Positions 1-10,042 of a stretch of 64,000 nucleotides of DNA are shown in pieces. The notes beneath the pieces are model-generated. The model had not been told where the DNA came from and ran no database searches. It saw only the letters and a list, made by a program, of their open reading frames with translations. Location of the stretch: positions 40,181 to 104,180 of the forward strand of contig CAWZYM010000419.1 of NCBI GenBank assembly GCA_963966185.1. Reading direction: 5' to 3'. The DNA is from Rhabditoides inermis (taxonomy: Eukaryota; Nematoda; Chromadorea; Rhabditida; Rhabditidae). Each line of letters starts with the position of its first letter. Position 1 is the first letter of the stretch. The position numbers were made by a program, and so were the translations under genes.

Positions 1-47
<47 letters not shown>

Positions 48-682
48 CCCCACCTCGCAGCTCAGCACTGCTCCTCCCAGCTCGCTCCTCCCGCCTCACG
101 CTCGGCTCGCTCGGCTCCTCCTCCCGCCCGCTCCCGCTCCTCCAGCTGCTCCCGCTCCCGCTCCTCCAGCTGCTCCCGCTCCCGCTCCCGCTCCTCCCGC
201 CGCTCCCCCCGCTCGGCTCGCTCGGCTCCTCCTCCCGCCCGCTCCCGCTCCTCCAGCTGCTCCCGCTCCCGCTCCTCCAGCTGCTCCCGCTCCCGCTCCC
301 GCTCCCGCTCCCGCTCCTCCCGCCGCTCCTCCCGCCGCTCCTCCCGCTCGGCTCGCTCGGCTCCTCCTCCCGCCCGCTCCCGCTCCTCCAGCTGCTCCCG
401 CTCCCGCTCCGCTCCGGCGCTCGCTCCGCTCCTCCCGCTCCCGCTCGCTCCGGCGGCGGCGGCTCAACCAAGGCAACCGCCTAGGATGACCGCCGCCGTG
501 TCGACTGACCACCACCCCGTCGTCATTCCTTACGTCCACCCCTTGGCCACGCCCACTTCATTATGCCGGCATGGAAATGAGGTATTCCCGCCACCGCGCA
601 GTGGCACAGGCTAAGATATACTAATTTATGGTAAATAAGGGCTGCGGAGAAAATTGCCTTCCCACTCTCTAGTAATCTAAGA
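1..682 (-). mobile_element. Helitron, 5' part (truncated by window edge)
   Basis: This is the 5' portion of a minus-strand Helitron whose remainder lies left of the window. It holds a (GA)n run at 1-44 and a GC-rich, CTCCCGCTCC-type degenerate minisatellite to about 460. The block after that (about 470-682), including the CGACTGACC and CACGCCCAC motifs, is shared by the other elements. Its 5' terminus on the minus strand is TC at 681-682. The base run beside it on the plus strand is CTAG, the 3' end of the next element. The open frame at 96-539 is low-complexity repeat, not a gene. Confidence 0.7.
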
Positions 683-1020
683 CTAGCATTAACGCGATCA
701 ACGAACGAAAAAGCGAACGCTTCTGAGGGCGCGGCGCTTGTACTACGGTATGCTCGCGCTGCGCGCTTCGCTCGGGGAGCGGCGGGAGGGGTGCGTGCTC
801 GCCGCTGCGCGGCTCGCTCAGCGTACTGTAGCTACAGTATGCCTGTAGCTACAGTACGCTGAGCGAGCCGCTGAGTTCGCACGCGCTACGGTACGCTACC
901 GTATGCCGTACGCGCGCGGCGCGTCCCCGCCATCGCACTCGTCGCCGCGCGCGCACTTTTGCCTCTCGTAGTTGGTTTTTTTGCGGAAAATTTGCGATTC
1001 CCGACGCTTTCTCTCTACTA
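683..1020 (-). repeat. Helitron 3'-terminal module with 26-bp hairpin
   Basis: The last roughly 340 bp of the element. It contains a perfect inverted repeat at 811-836 and 844-869 (26-bp stem, 7-nt loop GTATGCC; stem ends GGCTCGCTCAGC/GCTGAGCGAGCC), then GC-rich sequence and the CTAG end. Related versions sit beside every 3' end in the array. Some have a shortened or mismatched stem. Confidence 0.75.
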
Positions 1021-1205
1021 CTTTTGCGTTATGCGGCATGAAAATGTGCGAGATGAGAGAAGAAACGACAAAGGAGAACCGAAGATCGACAAAGTTCCGG
1101 TCAAAGTTATTAAGAAGCAAATCACCAAGAGTCCACTAACATTCCACTTCATTCCACACATACCGTAAAACATGAAATAGACACAACACGGATAATATGA
1201 AAATA

Positions 1206-1211
1206 TTTATT
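1206..1211 (-). promoter_or_regulatory. Poly(A) signal for Rep-helicase transcript
   Basis: AATAAA on the minus strand, about 660 nt after the stop codon at 1872, inside a conserved stretch (about 1130-1260). That stretch is also found downstream of the accessory gene and beside the second-lineage gene. Copy at 13044-13049. Confidence 0.5.
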
Positions 1212-1351
1212 GATCAAGCAAGAAAAACCGATGGAGGGTAAAAGAATCTATGATCATAGAAAATAAATTCTGAATGTTAGTTATAATAGTAGATTTCCGC
1301 GTATTATATTGATCAGTAGTCTTTTAATTTTAATTTTTTTAATGAAGAAAT

Positions 1352-1776
1352 GATAGTTATACTACTTTTGTCAAGGGGTACATCCAGGGTACACACATCA
1401 TGACATAAGTAGTATAACTATCGAAATTGTTTGCTTATCATAAGGCGGAACATCAACGGTTCGCACATCACGATGAATTGATTTTCTTTGACATTATGAA
1501 ACTTGTGATTAAAAATATTGATGCTACTTATGTCAAGGGGTACATCCAGGGCACACACATCATGACGTAAGCAACATAACCATCAAAATTCATAATTAAT
1601 CATCAAGGGGAACATCCAGAATTCGCACATCATGATGAATAGTTTTTATTTGAACTTTATGGAAATAGTGATGCTACTTTTGTCAAGGGGTACATCCAGG
1701 GCACACACATCATGACAGAAGAAGCATAACTATTATCAATGTCAGGGGGTACATCCAGGGCACACACATCAAGACA
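1352..1776 (-). repeat. Array of six palindromic units in the Rep-helicase 3' UTR
   Basis: Six related units at about 1352-1422, 1437-1475, 1519-1585, 1592-1640, 1668-1735 and 1738-1776. The core is GGGGTACATCCAGGGCACA then CACATCATGAC. Long units have flanking arms; unit 1 has perfect 16-bp arms GATAGTTATACTACTT/AAGTAGTATAACTATC. Short units have only TCATCA/TGATGA arms. Long and short units alternate. As RNA each would fold as a stem with a conserved loop. Function unknown. Copy at 13190-13614. Confidence 0.7.
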
Positions 1777-1871
1777 TCGATTTAAACATAGATAACAATT
1801 GCAATGGTATTTAATGAATTTTAATCAAATTTTCGAGAGGTTTCGTTTTACTACAGTATTCGTCAAGGAGA

Positions 1872-4800
1872 TCATAGATTTACAATATCCTTGTACACAA
1901 TATTTCTCACCAGCATCTGAGGTTCACCATTTGCATCAGGAACAAGAGGCCATTTAGTATACACTTGGAGACCTTTAGAGCTGCGAATGCGGGAAAACGC
2001 CACATAAAGTTGACCATGAGAAAAAGGTTTGTCGCGGAGAATAATTCCAACTTTATCGAATGTCTGACCTTGAGATTTATTTATCGTCATGGCATATGAT
2101 AGGCGCACGGGAAATTGAATTCTTTCGTATGCTAAGTCACTTTTAATATCTTCATATTTTAAACGAATTTTAGGAATCATGACCGGTTGATCAGAGCCAT
2201 TTGTAAGATTTTTGCAAAGCAATATAGTGTCACTGATAGCGGTAATTATGAGTCTGGTTCCGTTACAGAGCCCTTCAGCAACATTCAAATTTCTCAGTAA
2301 CATTACTATGCACCCAACTTTTAGTTTTAGTTTATGCGGAGGGAATCCAGAAGGTGTATCTTTCCAAATGTGTTCCATATTTGCTGCAAAACGAACACGA
2401 CATCTTCCCGATGTTCCAGACAGATAATCGAGTGGAGCGTCCATTGAGACACACTCCACCGTATCACCTGAGCACTTACTCAAAATGTATTCATTTATGT
2501 GAAGGGAATCTTGATTTTTCAAAACCAAAATAGCTCGTTTGGCTATTTCCACGCTATCAGCGAGTATTGTAGCATCATACATTTTATCAATTATGTCAGA
2601 CTCACTCATAGCAATATTTTCAGAAGGTATTTTGAGACATCCATGTATTTTTTCGTGATTTCCATTACCCACAGATTCAAGGAATTTTACGAAATCTTTC
2701 TCATCCGCATTTACACGCATGTTTTGTGTGAGTTTGTAGTGTTTGAACAGTGACCAAAACTTACTTTTATTGACGCATTCGTTAATGGATGTGATAGGGT
2801 CACGATGCTTCACTACGGGTAGCAATTGTTTCCAGTCACCACCAAGAATCATTACGGTTCCACCGAACGGTTTTTTGTCCAGATCAACAGGAGCCACAAG
2901 TCTAAGAGCACCGTCAGCACAGTCCAAAGCATACCTATGCGACATAGTGCATTCATCCCAAATTATTACTTCCGCTTCTGCAAGATTTCGACCAGCGTTG
3001 GTGTGAGATTTGATATGGCTTTTACTATCTTCATTGAGGTCAAGGGGAAGGTAAAATGCAGCATGAACCGTTCGCCCGCCTTCCAACAACGTCGCAGCAA
3101 TACCAGTTGATGCAACCACAACAACTTTTTTGCCAAGTTTTTGACATTCTTGAATTATTCTTTGATATACAAAAGTTTTTCCTGTGCCACCACTGCCTTG
3201 CAACGAAAAGCAGTAATTTGTACGTGCTTGCTTAGATTGACCAACAGTTTGCATCACATCGTTTACAAATGTTTGTTGTTCACGGTTTAGATTACCATTC
3301 GAACCATTTCCATGATGACTGACTGCACCGTCAGGATTAGATTGATCATTTGCGGGAGGAGGAATTCCATAATCTATCAGTTTAGAACCATGTTGTTCAA
3401 GAATCCATTGTACTCTTCTCTTTGCAGTTTCTATGTTTTGATCCACAGTTTTGGAAATATTTCGTGGAGCCATGTATTCTTTGTATTTGTCCCATAGCGC
3501 AAGCGCATTAGGGGGTTGGCAATGCATCAATATTGATGCGAATAAACTCCTTAATTGTTTAGGCATATTTTTATCTTTAGCCTCATCGAGGGTGCGATCC
3601 CAAATAGTATTGTCATTAATGAGACCTGCGCGTACAGCTGCTTCATGGTAAGAGTTGTATACCACTGAGTTGACGGTCAATCCGTCTTTCCATGAAAACA
3701 CTGGTCGAGAAAGGAGAATCAATCGGAAAGCGAAAAGTTCAGTTTGGCGAGGGCTCACTTCTCCCAAACGAGTGACTTTACGTATACGACGAACATGTGG
3801 TGTGAATACTCCATTTTTTTCATCGTAAAGGAAATTAATCGCAACATCTTCAAATTTCATCTTTTTCACGTTATCATCCTTGGTCGTACTCATAAGATCA
3901 AAATAGGCCTTGAGCATAGTATGTTTATTAGGTGATTTTGGTTGTTTTCCAAACGCATAATAAAGGTTCTCTGCACCCTGGAGATGTACGTGAAGAATTT
4001 TTACGACATGCGTGGAGTACACGAGTTTATATCCTCGGAGGCGCCATGCTGCCTCGACAGGCGACACATACCGTAAAGCAGTGTGGATTTGAGCCTCGTC
4101 AAAGTTTACGTTACCCTTTTCGTCCATGTATTTTTTCAGTTCTTCCATGTTTCCCGAATTCACAACTCCAATAAGTGTATCCACCCCTTTTGTGATATAT
4201 TTTGATATGTACTTGATCGTTTTGCTACTCGCCACATACTCAACATTGATGTGACATTGGAGTGCCAGAAGAAGAAATGGGTTGTATGGTACTACATCAC
4301 GATTAGTGATGTGTACTTGTTTCTTATTATCAAAGTACTCTTGTCGGATATTTGCGGGACGAGGATAAAGCGGTCTGCCGCAAGGCAACAATCCATAATC
4401 GTCTCGATAAGGTTGAGGGAAGTTCTTTTTACAATATGCAGGGTTTTTCTGCCGGCATTGATAATGAGGTTTATTAGAACAAGGTTTATGAATCATAAGT
4501 TTAATAACGAGTTCCCGTAACTTAAGTTTGTCGGCATAATCGGGATCAGAATCTTTTGTTTTTTCATCAGGCAGTTCAGGAATTTCAGCTTTTATGTATT
4601 CACATATTTCTTTCTCTGTCAATTGTCTGGTCAAAGTGACAAGCAAATGACAATGAACCATTCCTCGTTTTTGAAATTCAATTCTATACCACATAGCGGC
4701 AACTTCGCCAAAGATTTTTTTAACTCGAATCAAGTCCACAACCTGTTTGAATTTTTCGTGACACACTCTCGCGACAATGTCTGGATCGTTATCTGCATTT

Positions 4801-7800
4801 GCTCCGATAAGGTTTTCTTGAATTTCAGGCCAGTTTTCATTACCAGTAATTGTGATAAAGAACGTGGGTTTACCGCAATGCGCGACTATAGCCATGCCGT
4901 TATGATACTGTTCTTGACACCAACGATAACTTCCCACGTATGTACGCGGTAAGTACACGAAAGAACCCAATTTTATCTTATAGAAATCAAGTCTGCGCTG
5001 AATAGCTTCCATGTATTCATTTCTATTGATTTTGCATAACTCAATTTGTGTTTTAGTTATGCCATGCAAACGAGCAGCTTCAATCCGAGTGTAGTTGAAT
5101 AAATTGAATAGAGGTGTTAACCTACCCATACCAAGTAACCAATGATTTGTTAAATTTTCGTCGGTGCGACGAGTGCAATATATGAAATGCTCTCGTTGAG
5201 ATACGAACTGACGCTTTTTAGAACGAGATTTGTTTTCAGTTCCTTCCGTTTCCAGATTCATATCGTCATCATCACTCACATCTGGCTCTGCCTGATCACG
5301 AGATGTTTCAAGGGAAACTTTGTCTCTCATCGAAATGTAGGGAACACCGGTTTGATAGAATTGATTGCCGTCAGGAAATAGTAATGGAAAGGTGAGAGGC
5401 GTAGCGTTTCTATCGAAGAACGGCATTTCAGAAAATTGTCCACGATGTTTATCATATACGATGGTGCCATGTTGAATTTCTTCGGCGGTTGGAGGTCTTT
5501 CCGTACTCGCATAAAGCAAAGCAACGTTATTTGTTGTTGGGAGATTGAGTGTTCCTTCATGTGCGTTTCCAATAAGATACTGATCTCTTTCTTTGCGGTA
5601 TTGCAAGAAACACATTTGTATATATGTCTGTTCATCTTGACCTGTTTGCAAACGCAATTGTTCTTTCCGACGCTCTGCTTGAAGCATCAAATCGTACATT
5701 TGCAAATATGCACGTGTATATGGGTTGTGTTCCTTCATGCACTGTATCAATCCAGCCAAAATATCGTGATCTAAGTCTTTTTCCGCCACATCGAAATGTG
5801 TTTTTTCAGGAATATAGTAATGTTGCGCAAAAGCAGCACATTCTCTTCCCGATGGTACCAAATGACAAATTCCAGCTCTCATGTTGCCTTGAAGAACGGT
5901 TATGGGTTCACCTCGAGGTAAGTTTTGAACCGTGTTAAATGATAGAGAGGCCATAGACAGTAGTTGATTGTATCGGTGCAACATTCTGTAGCACTGTGTC
6001 ATGGGTTGACGTTGTTCAAGAGTAGGGTTGACCGCGTCGTATAATTTTACAAATTCAGGACGTGTTGAACGTTTAAAGGGTGAATCTTCAATGTGAACTT
6101 CCCCATTTTTGCAACACGCACCGTGACTTTCAGTTGCGAAATTATTACTTTTACAAAATTCATGTTTGCAAGGAATCATGGGTCCGAGATGTTGATAGTC
6201 AGGAAAATCGTGATACTTACTTGCTGCGTTGAAAAAGTTGTAAGTTTTTCGTTGGTATTTTCCTGTTTTTCGGCTGACATCAGCTTGACGTCGATCGACA
6301 ATTCTACGTCTTTTAATAATTTCATCATTTTGTGTGAGTTGTGTTGAAATTTTTGATGCATCCATTTGCAGCTGATTATGTTTTTTGTTTGCATTTTGAT
6401 GAATTTGAGAAGGAAAACCAGTTTGTATAGATGCAGTTTGATAAGAATCTTTGGCAATGAGATTATACATTGCATTCATAGTGTTTTGATTGATAGAATT
6501 AGATTCAGATTTCTGAGTATCATCCGTGTTTAGAATGGGTGTAATTGTACCAGTGGTTTGCAATTGTTTTAATGCTTTATTGACTGATGATTTTGTGTTA
6601 ACTGATTGTTGATTTTGGTTTTGTGCCATAGCAATGATCTTAGCAATTTTATCCTCATCTACAGTTTCTTTTGTTTGCTGTTGACGACGTTTTTTCGCCT
6701 TGTCAGAGCCAGACCTACACTGTCTTTTTTTGGTTGGTGTGTTGACGGTGACATTGTCATCGAATCGTGCAGTGATTCCAGACATGACACCATCTTCAGA
6801 GTTCAACAAAGACATATTCGAGTTTGAAGGAGCCGTGTGAACCGGAGTTGAGTCTATCATTGATACGTTCGAATTGGAAGTAGCCGCGCTCATAGGCTGT
6901 GGCATAGGTTCATTGTGGGAAGAGGTAGACTCGGTCGAGGATGACAGAGCTGCTCGTTTACGATAAGCTATTAGGTTTTTCTTTTGAGGTGATATGGGCT
7001 TCTGATTCTTTACGCGTATCATTGGTATGGCCGGAGGAGGCATGGAAGTAGGAAGCACAGCTGGTGCTTGATTCGGAGAAACCATCCTCGCAGACGCAGG
7101 ATGAGTTATCGTATGCCTGGACATGGGCGATTGAAACGGCGGAACCTTGATAGGAGCCGTGATAGGAGGCACACTAGGAAGTGCAGGAAACTGCGGCATT
7201 CCAATATGTGCAAAAGGAACGAGAGGAGCGGGATTGGGGACAAATGTAGCAACACTGCTGTATGATGGCCCGTTATGCGTCATCATTTGTGGCTGAGGCA
7301 GAAGAAAAGGCTGGTGAATGATGCGGCGCCTCGTGTCAAGCTCATTCTGCACATGAGCACGATATGCGGCCACCAAAGCAGGGGTGTGCATTGTGTTGCA
7401 GATACCGCGATTGTTTAATAGATTGTCGATGTTTCGAAGAACAAAGAATCCACAAGACTTATAGTCACGTTGCTGATCGCTGCGGAGACTATCGCTGACC
7501 TGTGCGGGTACGGATTGACCAGGAATGAGATAAGGAATGAGGAATGTGCGCAGATGGTGGAGGACAGGGTCTGTGTTAGAAATACGAATGCCGCTGAACA
7601 TGCTGTCCACGTAGAACAGCGTGTTGTTGCGAACATTGTAAATGAACATGTAAAAGTGCCCATCTACACTGAGAGCCGCATTGTAGCGGTGACCAGGAAA
7701 GGTGAGAATGGGAAAGATCAGAAAGTTAGGAAAGGGGCTTGTCTCATTGAATTTAGCAAGAAACATGTTCATGTCATTCAACTGGAAACGACTGCGAAAG

Positions 7801-7970
7801 GCAGTAGGATGACACAGATCAATTTGATCGTATTGCTGCCAATAGTCTACGCTCACAACCCACACGTCACGAGTTATTGCATTGGAAACAATTGACTGAC
7901 AGATAATGTTGAAATCCTCATTATCCAAGGAAGTTCCGGTATCGGTGTAATTGACAATAGGTCGGAACAT
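1872..7970 (-). CDS. Helitron Rep-helicase with Ulp1-like protease domain
   Basis: A 2032-aa intronless protein expected to nick, move and unwind Helitron DNA by rolling-circle replication. Residues about 85-185 match a C48/Ulp1-type cysteine protease: H105 (GHFYMFIY), D122 (FYVDSM), Q167 and C173 (KSCGFFVL). Residues about 230-570 are a Pro/Ser/Gln-rich linker with basic clusters near 415-435, a likely nuclear signal. A Cys/His cluster follows at about 597-625, then the Helitron-like N-terminal domain (about 915-1000). The Rep has FFITITGN (about 1036), the HUH motif HCH (about 1106) and the paired-tyrosine motif YISKY (about 1253). A Pif1-like helicase follows with Walker A GSGGTGKT (about 1592), Walker B IIWDEC and a C-terminal TINKSQGQT/YVAFSR module. 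All catalytic motifs look intact. The start is the first Met, just ahead of the protease fold. The protease substrate is unknown. Confidence 0.93.
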   Translation of the reverse strand: MFRPIVNYTDTGTSLDNEDFNIICQSIVSNAITRDVWVVSVDYWQQYDQIDLCHPTAFRSRFQLNDMNMFLAKFNETSPFPNFLIFPILTFPGHRYNAALSVDGHFYMFIYNVRNNTLFYVDSMFSGIRISNTDPVLHHLRTFLIPYLIPGQSVPAQVSDSLRSDQQRDYKSCGFFVLRNIDNLLNNRGICNTMHTPALVAAYRAHVQNELDTRRRIIHQPFLLPQPQMMTHNGPSYSSVATFVPNPAPLVPFAHIGMPQFPALPSVPPITAPIKVPPFQSPMSRHTITHPASARMVSPNQAPAVLPTSMPPPAIPMIRVKNQKPISPQKKNLIAYRKRAALSSSTESTSSHNEPMPQPMSAATSNSNVSMIDSTPVHTAPSNSNMSLLNSEDGVMSGITARFDDNVTVNTPTKKRQCRSGSDKAKKRRQQQTKETVDEDKIAKIIAMAQNQNQQSVNTKSSVNKALKQLQTTGTITPILNTDDTQKSESNSINQNTMNAMYNLIAKDSYQTASIQTGFPSQIHQNANKKHNQLQMDASKISTQLTQNDEIIKRRRIVDRRQADVSRKTGKYQRKTYNFFNAASKYHDFPDYQHLGPMIPCKHEFCKSNNFATESHGACCKNGEVHIEDSPFKRSTRPEFVKLYDAVNPTLEQRQPMTQCYRMLHRYNQLLSMASLSFNTVQNLPRGEPITVLQGNMRAGICHLVPSGRECAAFAQHYYIPEKTHFDVAEKDLDHDILAGLIQCMKEHNPYTRAYLQMYDLMLQAERRKEQLRLQTGQDEQTYIQMCFLQYRKERDQYLIGNAHEGTLNLPTTNNVALLYASTERPPTAEEIQHGTIVYDKHRGQFSEMPFFDRNATPLTFPLLFPDGNQFYQTGVPYISMRDKVSLETSRDQAEPDVSDDDDMNLETEGTENKSRSKKRQFVSQREHFIYCTRRTDENLTNHWLLGMGRLTPLFNLFNYTRIEAARLHGITKTQIELCKINRNEYMEAIQRRLDFYKIKLGSFVYLPRTYVGSYRWCQEQYHNGMAIVAHCGKPTFFITITGNENWPEIQENLIGANADNDPDIVARVCHEKFKQVVDLIRVKKIFGEVAAMWYRIEFQKRGMVHCHLLVTLTRQLTEKEICEYIKAEIPELPDEKTKDSDPDYADKLKLRELVIKLMIHKPCSNKPHYQCRQKNPAYCKKNFPQPYRDDYGLLPCGRPLYPRPANIRQEYFDNKKQVHITNRDVVPYNPFLLLALQCHINVEYVASSKTIKYISKYITKGVDTLIGVVNSGNMEELKKYMDEKGNVNFDEAQIHTALRYVSPVEAAWRLRGYKLVYSTHVVKILHVHLQGAENLYYAFGKQPKSPNKHTMLKAYFDLMSTTKDDNVKKMKFEDVAINFLYDEKNGVFTPHVRRIRKVTRLGEVSPRQTELFAFRLILLSRPVFSWKDGLTVNSVVYNSYHEAAVRAGLINDNTIWDRTLDEAKDKNMPKQLRSLFASILMHCQPPNALALWDKYKEYMAPRNISKTVDQNIETAKRRVQWILEQHGSKLIDYGIPPPANDQSNPDGAVSHHGNGSNGNLNREQQTFVNDVMQTVGQSKQARTNYCFSLQGSGGTGKTFVYQRIIQECQKLGKKVVVVASTGIAATLLEGGRTVHAAFYLPLDLNEDSKSHIKSHTNAGRNLAEAEVIIWDECTMSHRYALDCADGALRLVAPVDLDKKPFGGTVMILGGDWKQLLPVVKHRDPITSINECVNKSKFWSLFKHYKLTQNMRVNADEKDFVKFLESVGNGNHEKIHGCLKIPSENIAMSESDIIDKMYDATILADSVEIAKRAILVLKNQDSLHINEYILSKCSGDTVECVSMDAPLDYLSGTSGRCRVRFAANMEHIWKDTPSGFPPHKLKLKVGCIVMLLRNLNVAEGLCNGTRLIITAISDTILLCKNLTNGSDQPVMIPKIRLKYEDIKSDLAYERIQFPVRLSYAMTINKSQGQTFDKVGIILRDKPFSHGQLYVAFSRIRSSKGLQVYTKWPLVPDANGEPQMLVRNIVYKDIVNL

Positions 7971-8614
7971 CTACATGTTAACTTGAGGTACAATACTGAA
8001 AGAAAGCGCACCTCACAAGAAAGCTGATGACCAGAAGACGAGTCGACTGGTCGGAAGGTAGAACAGAGAAAGAATGATGATGCTGTCATTTTTCGAGTCG
8101 AGACGACATCTAATTTGTACACACTTAGAATAACCCGCCCACTTCCATGCACAACTCAACTGACGGAAAACGGTTCTTTACTACCACGTCTCCACTTTAT
8201 TCCACACATTCCGTAAAACATGAAATAGATACAACATGGATAATATGAAAAGATTTATTGATCAAGCAAACCACAACCACAAAACAAGCAAACCAGAACC
8301 ACAAAACAATCACCAGGATCATTATACATAAATGCACATTTTATAATGAAAACTCAATTGTATTAAATATTAATTGCATTATAATTGTCATAAGATGAAT
8401 TCAATGGAACACATTTAATCTGAAAAAAGTTATATATCAAATAATCTATGACATTTAAGATGATCACCTTGAGGGATATGCGAAGGAGTGAAAGACAATG
8501 CCAAGTTATCGTATTTGGAATGTTTTCTGAATGAAAATGTTAGGGTTTATATTATAAAATAGTACCTTAATATACTCATTGTGAAGTTGATGTTGTGATA
8601 TCATGCATTCTTGA
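7971..8614 (-). other. Intergenic region between accessory and Rep-helicase genes
   Basis: It holds the 3' UTR of the accessory gene and presumably the promoter and 5' UTR of the Rep-helicase gene. No TATA-like element is convincing. The AT-rich stretch 8330-8610 has nothing else I can name. Matching copy at 19809-20452. Confidence 0.4.
8254..8259 (-). promoter_or_regulatory. Poly(A) signal for accessory gene
   Basis: AATAAA on the minus strand in the same conserved module (CTTGATCAATAAAT context), about 355 nt after the stop codon at 8615. It lies just upstream of the Rep-helicase start, so the two genes are probably separate transcripts. Copy at 20092-20097. Confidence 0.5.
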
Positions 8615-9602
8615 TCACATAATGGAACACCGGCATGATTCAGGCGGGCAAAGCGGGTACGATGTATAATCGTCTACCCACTTCTCGCCCTTTGTGGGAG
8701 TGCTTGTCTTTGCCCTTGTCTTGGTTCCAATTACGCCGATACGCTTGAGACGGGTCTTCACCATCTTCTGCTTCTTGGGAGTCTTCTGCGCAAGAACGTC
8801 CCTTATGTGGTGACTGCCATCGGCGCGCTCAGTCACTGTATCGTTCATGGTAGGAGCGGCAGGGATGTCATCAGAGGGTGCATCAGACGGGATGTTCATG
8901 TTATCCTGGTCCTCGATGAATGCGTACGCACGATCCTGACTGTGTCCACTATCACGGATCCAATCGTCTCCATCCTCGAAGTTAAAGTCGTTGTCGTGAT
9001 CGGTCTCATCGCGGACATGATGAATAGCATCTGTGGGATGGTGTATCTCGTGGCGATTGTGGTCGCTCTTAGTCATGAATCGCTCCCTCCATTGCTCTAT
9101 GTTCACTTTCGGAATTTGGTAATTCTCCATAGTAGAGTGATTTACACCACTCTTGGGGTTCCCGCGAGACGAACGTTTCTATATTACATATGACGGTTAA
9201 TTTGGGATACCGCATGAACTTACTCTTTTGGCATTGTAGCTGAGATAGGATCCGTACCGAGCAGACCGCATTCCCCTGTTCCTAAATTCAATTCAATATA
9301 AATGAAATGAATTTTTTTCATTACCTGAGGATGACTTGAGCCTTCTCAACATCACCCGATGCGCGAAAATCTACTCGAATGGTTGTGCTGTGAGGGTGGA
9401 GACGGTAGGCACACTTGATGTGCGACAAGCCCAACTTCAAGAAGAAGTCCGTCGGGTGTTCGGGAATGTCTTCGATAAATAAATAGGTACGAAATTTTTC
9501 ATTATACTCACTCAAAGGGACCTTGTAAACGAAAATCGTAGATTTATATACTTCTCTGCCCAGTGCATCGAGTTCTTTAGATATATGAGCTATATCGTCC
9601 AT
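8615..9602 (-). CDS. Helitron accessory protein, RRM-like N-terminus and CSIM tail (3 exons)
   Basis: Exons are 9602-9325, 9281-9224 and 9178-8615 (minus). The introns are 43 bp (GTAATG...TTTAG) and 45 bp (GTAAGT...ATATAG). Splicing joins two otherwise separate open frames into one 299-aa protein, with codon phase preserved at both joins. Residues 40-47 (YLFIEDIP) and 74-81 (TIRVDFR region) resemble RNP2 and RNP1 of a divergent RRM. Residues about 168-190 are acidic, about 244-270 are Lys/Arg-rich (KTPKKQK, KTRLKR) like a nuclear signal, and the C-terminus is CSIM, a CaaX farnesylation motif. The function is unknown. A nuclear, nucleic-acid-binding, membrane-tethered partner of the Rep protein is one inference. 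It lies upstream of the Rep-helicase gene in the same direction, and an AATAAA signal follows at 8259-8254. It is absent from the element at 49923-58551. Confidence 0.75.
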
Positions 9603-10042
9603 AGCTTTTATGATCTAAAAATCGGACATGAATATGACACACAGAACTCTTTAGCAATACTAACTCTAAAAGATGAATATACGTGTATGTCACGCCGACA
9701 CGTAACGCACACTTTTGTGTGAAAATGAGGAACCGACCTCACCGGACGAGATGGATGGCAGAAAATGACAATGCTTCGATGCTCTTTCGCGACCAACCCA
9801 CAACGTATTTTTCGATTTAGCATGTTCGATTCGTGAGAAATGAGTTCATTTAGACTCTCAATTTTTCACGTTTTTTTCAGTCTCATGAGAGCAACTCATC
9901 TCTCCGATCTCTCTCAACTCGAACTGCAGTACCGATCAGAAAAACAGAGTGAAGGAATTGAAGCACCTATTTTGTAACGTATTGGCAAAAGTTATGTTTT
10001 CAATGTAATACAAACAATATTTCAAAGTCAATAAAACATTCT
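9603..10042. other. Region upstream of the accessory gene
   Basis: No gene seen. The part from about 9900 (AACTGCAGTACC to AATGTAATACAAAC) is shared with sequence preceding the tRNA-like units elsewhere. The rest may hold the promoter. Copy at 21441-21880. Confidence 0.35.

Noticed and set aside
1352..1776. CRISPR-like array
   Set aside because: Eukaryotic context, units are palindromic and variable, spacing is irregular, and no cas genes are present.
2212..7895. Many plus-strand open frames antisense to the Rep-helicase gene
   Set aside because: They are shadows of the 2032-aa gene. None has a recognisable domain. The same holds for 50970-56503.
8807..9193. 128-codon plus-strand frame opposite the accessory gene
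   Set aside because: It overlaps the third exon and second intron of the better-supported spliced gene and has a Val/Ile-rich translation typical of an antisense shadow.
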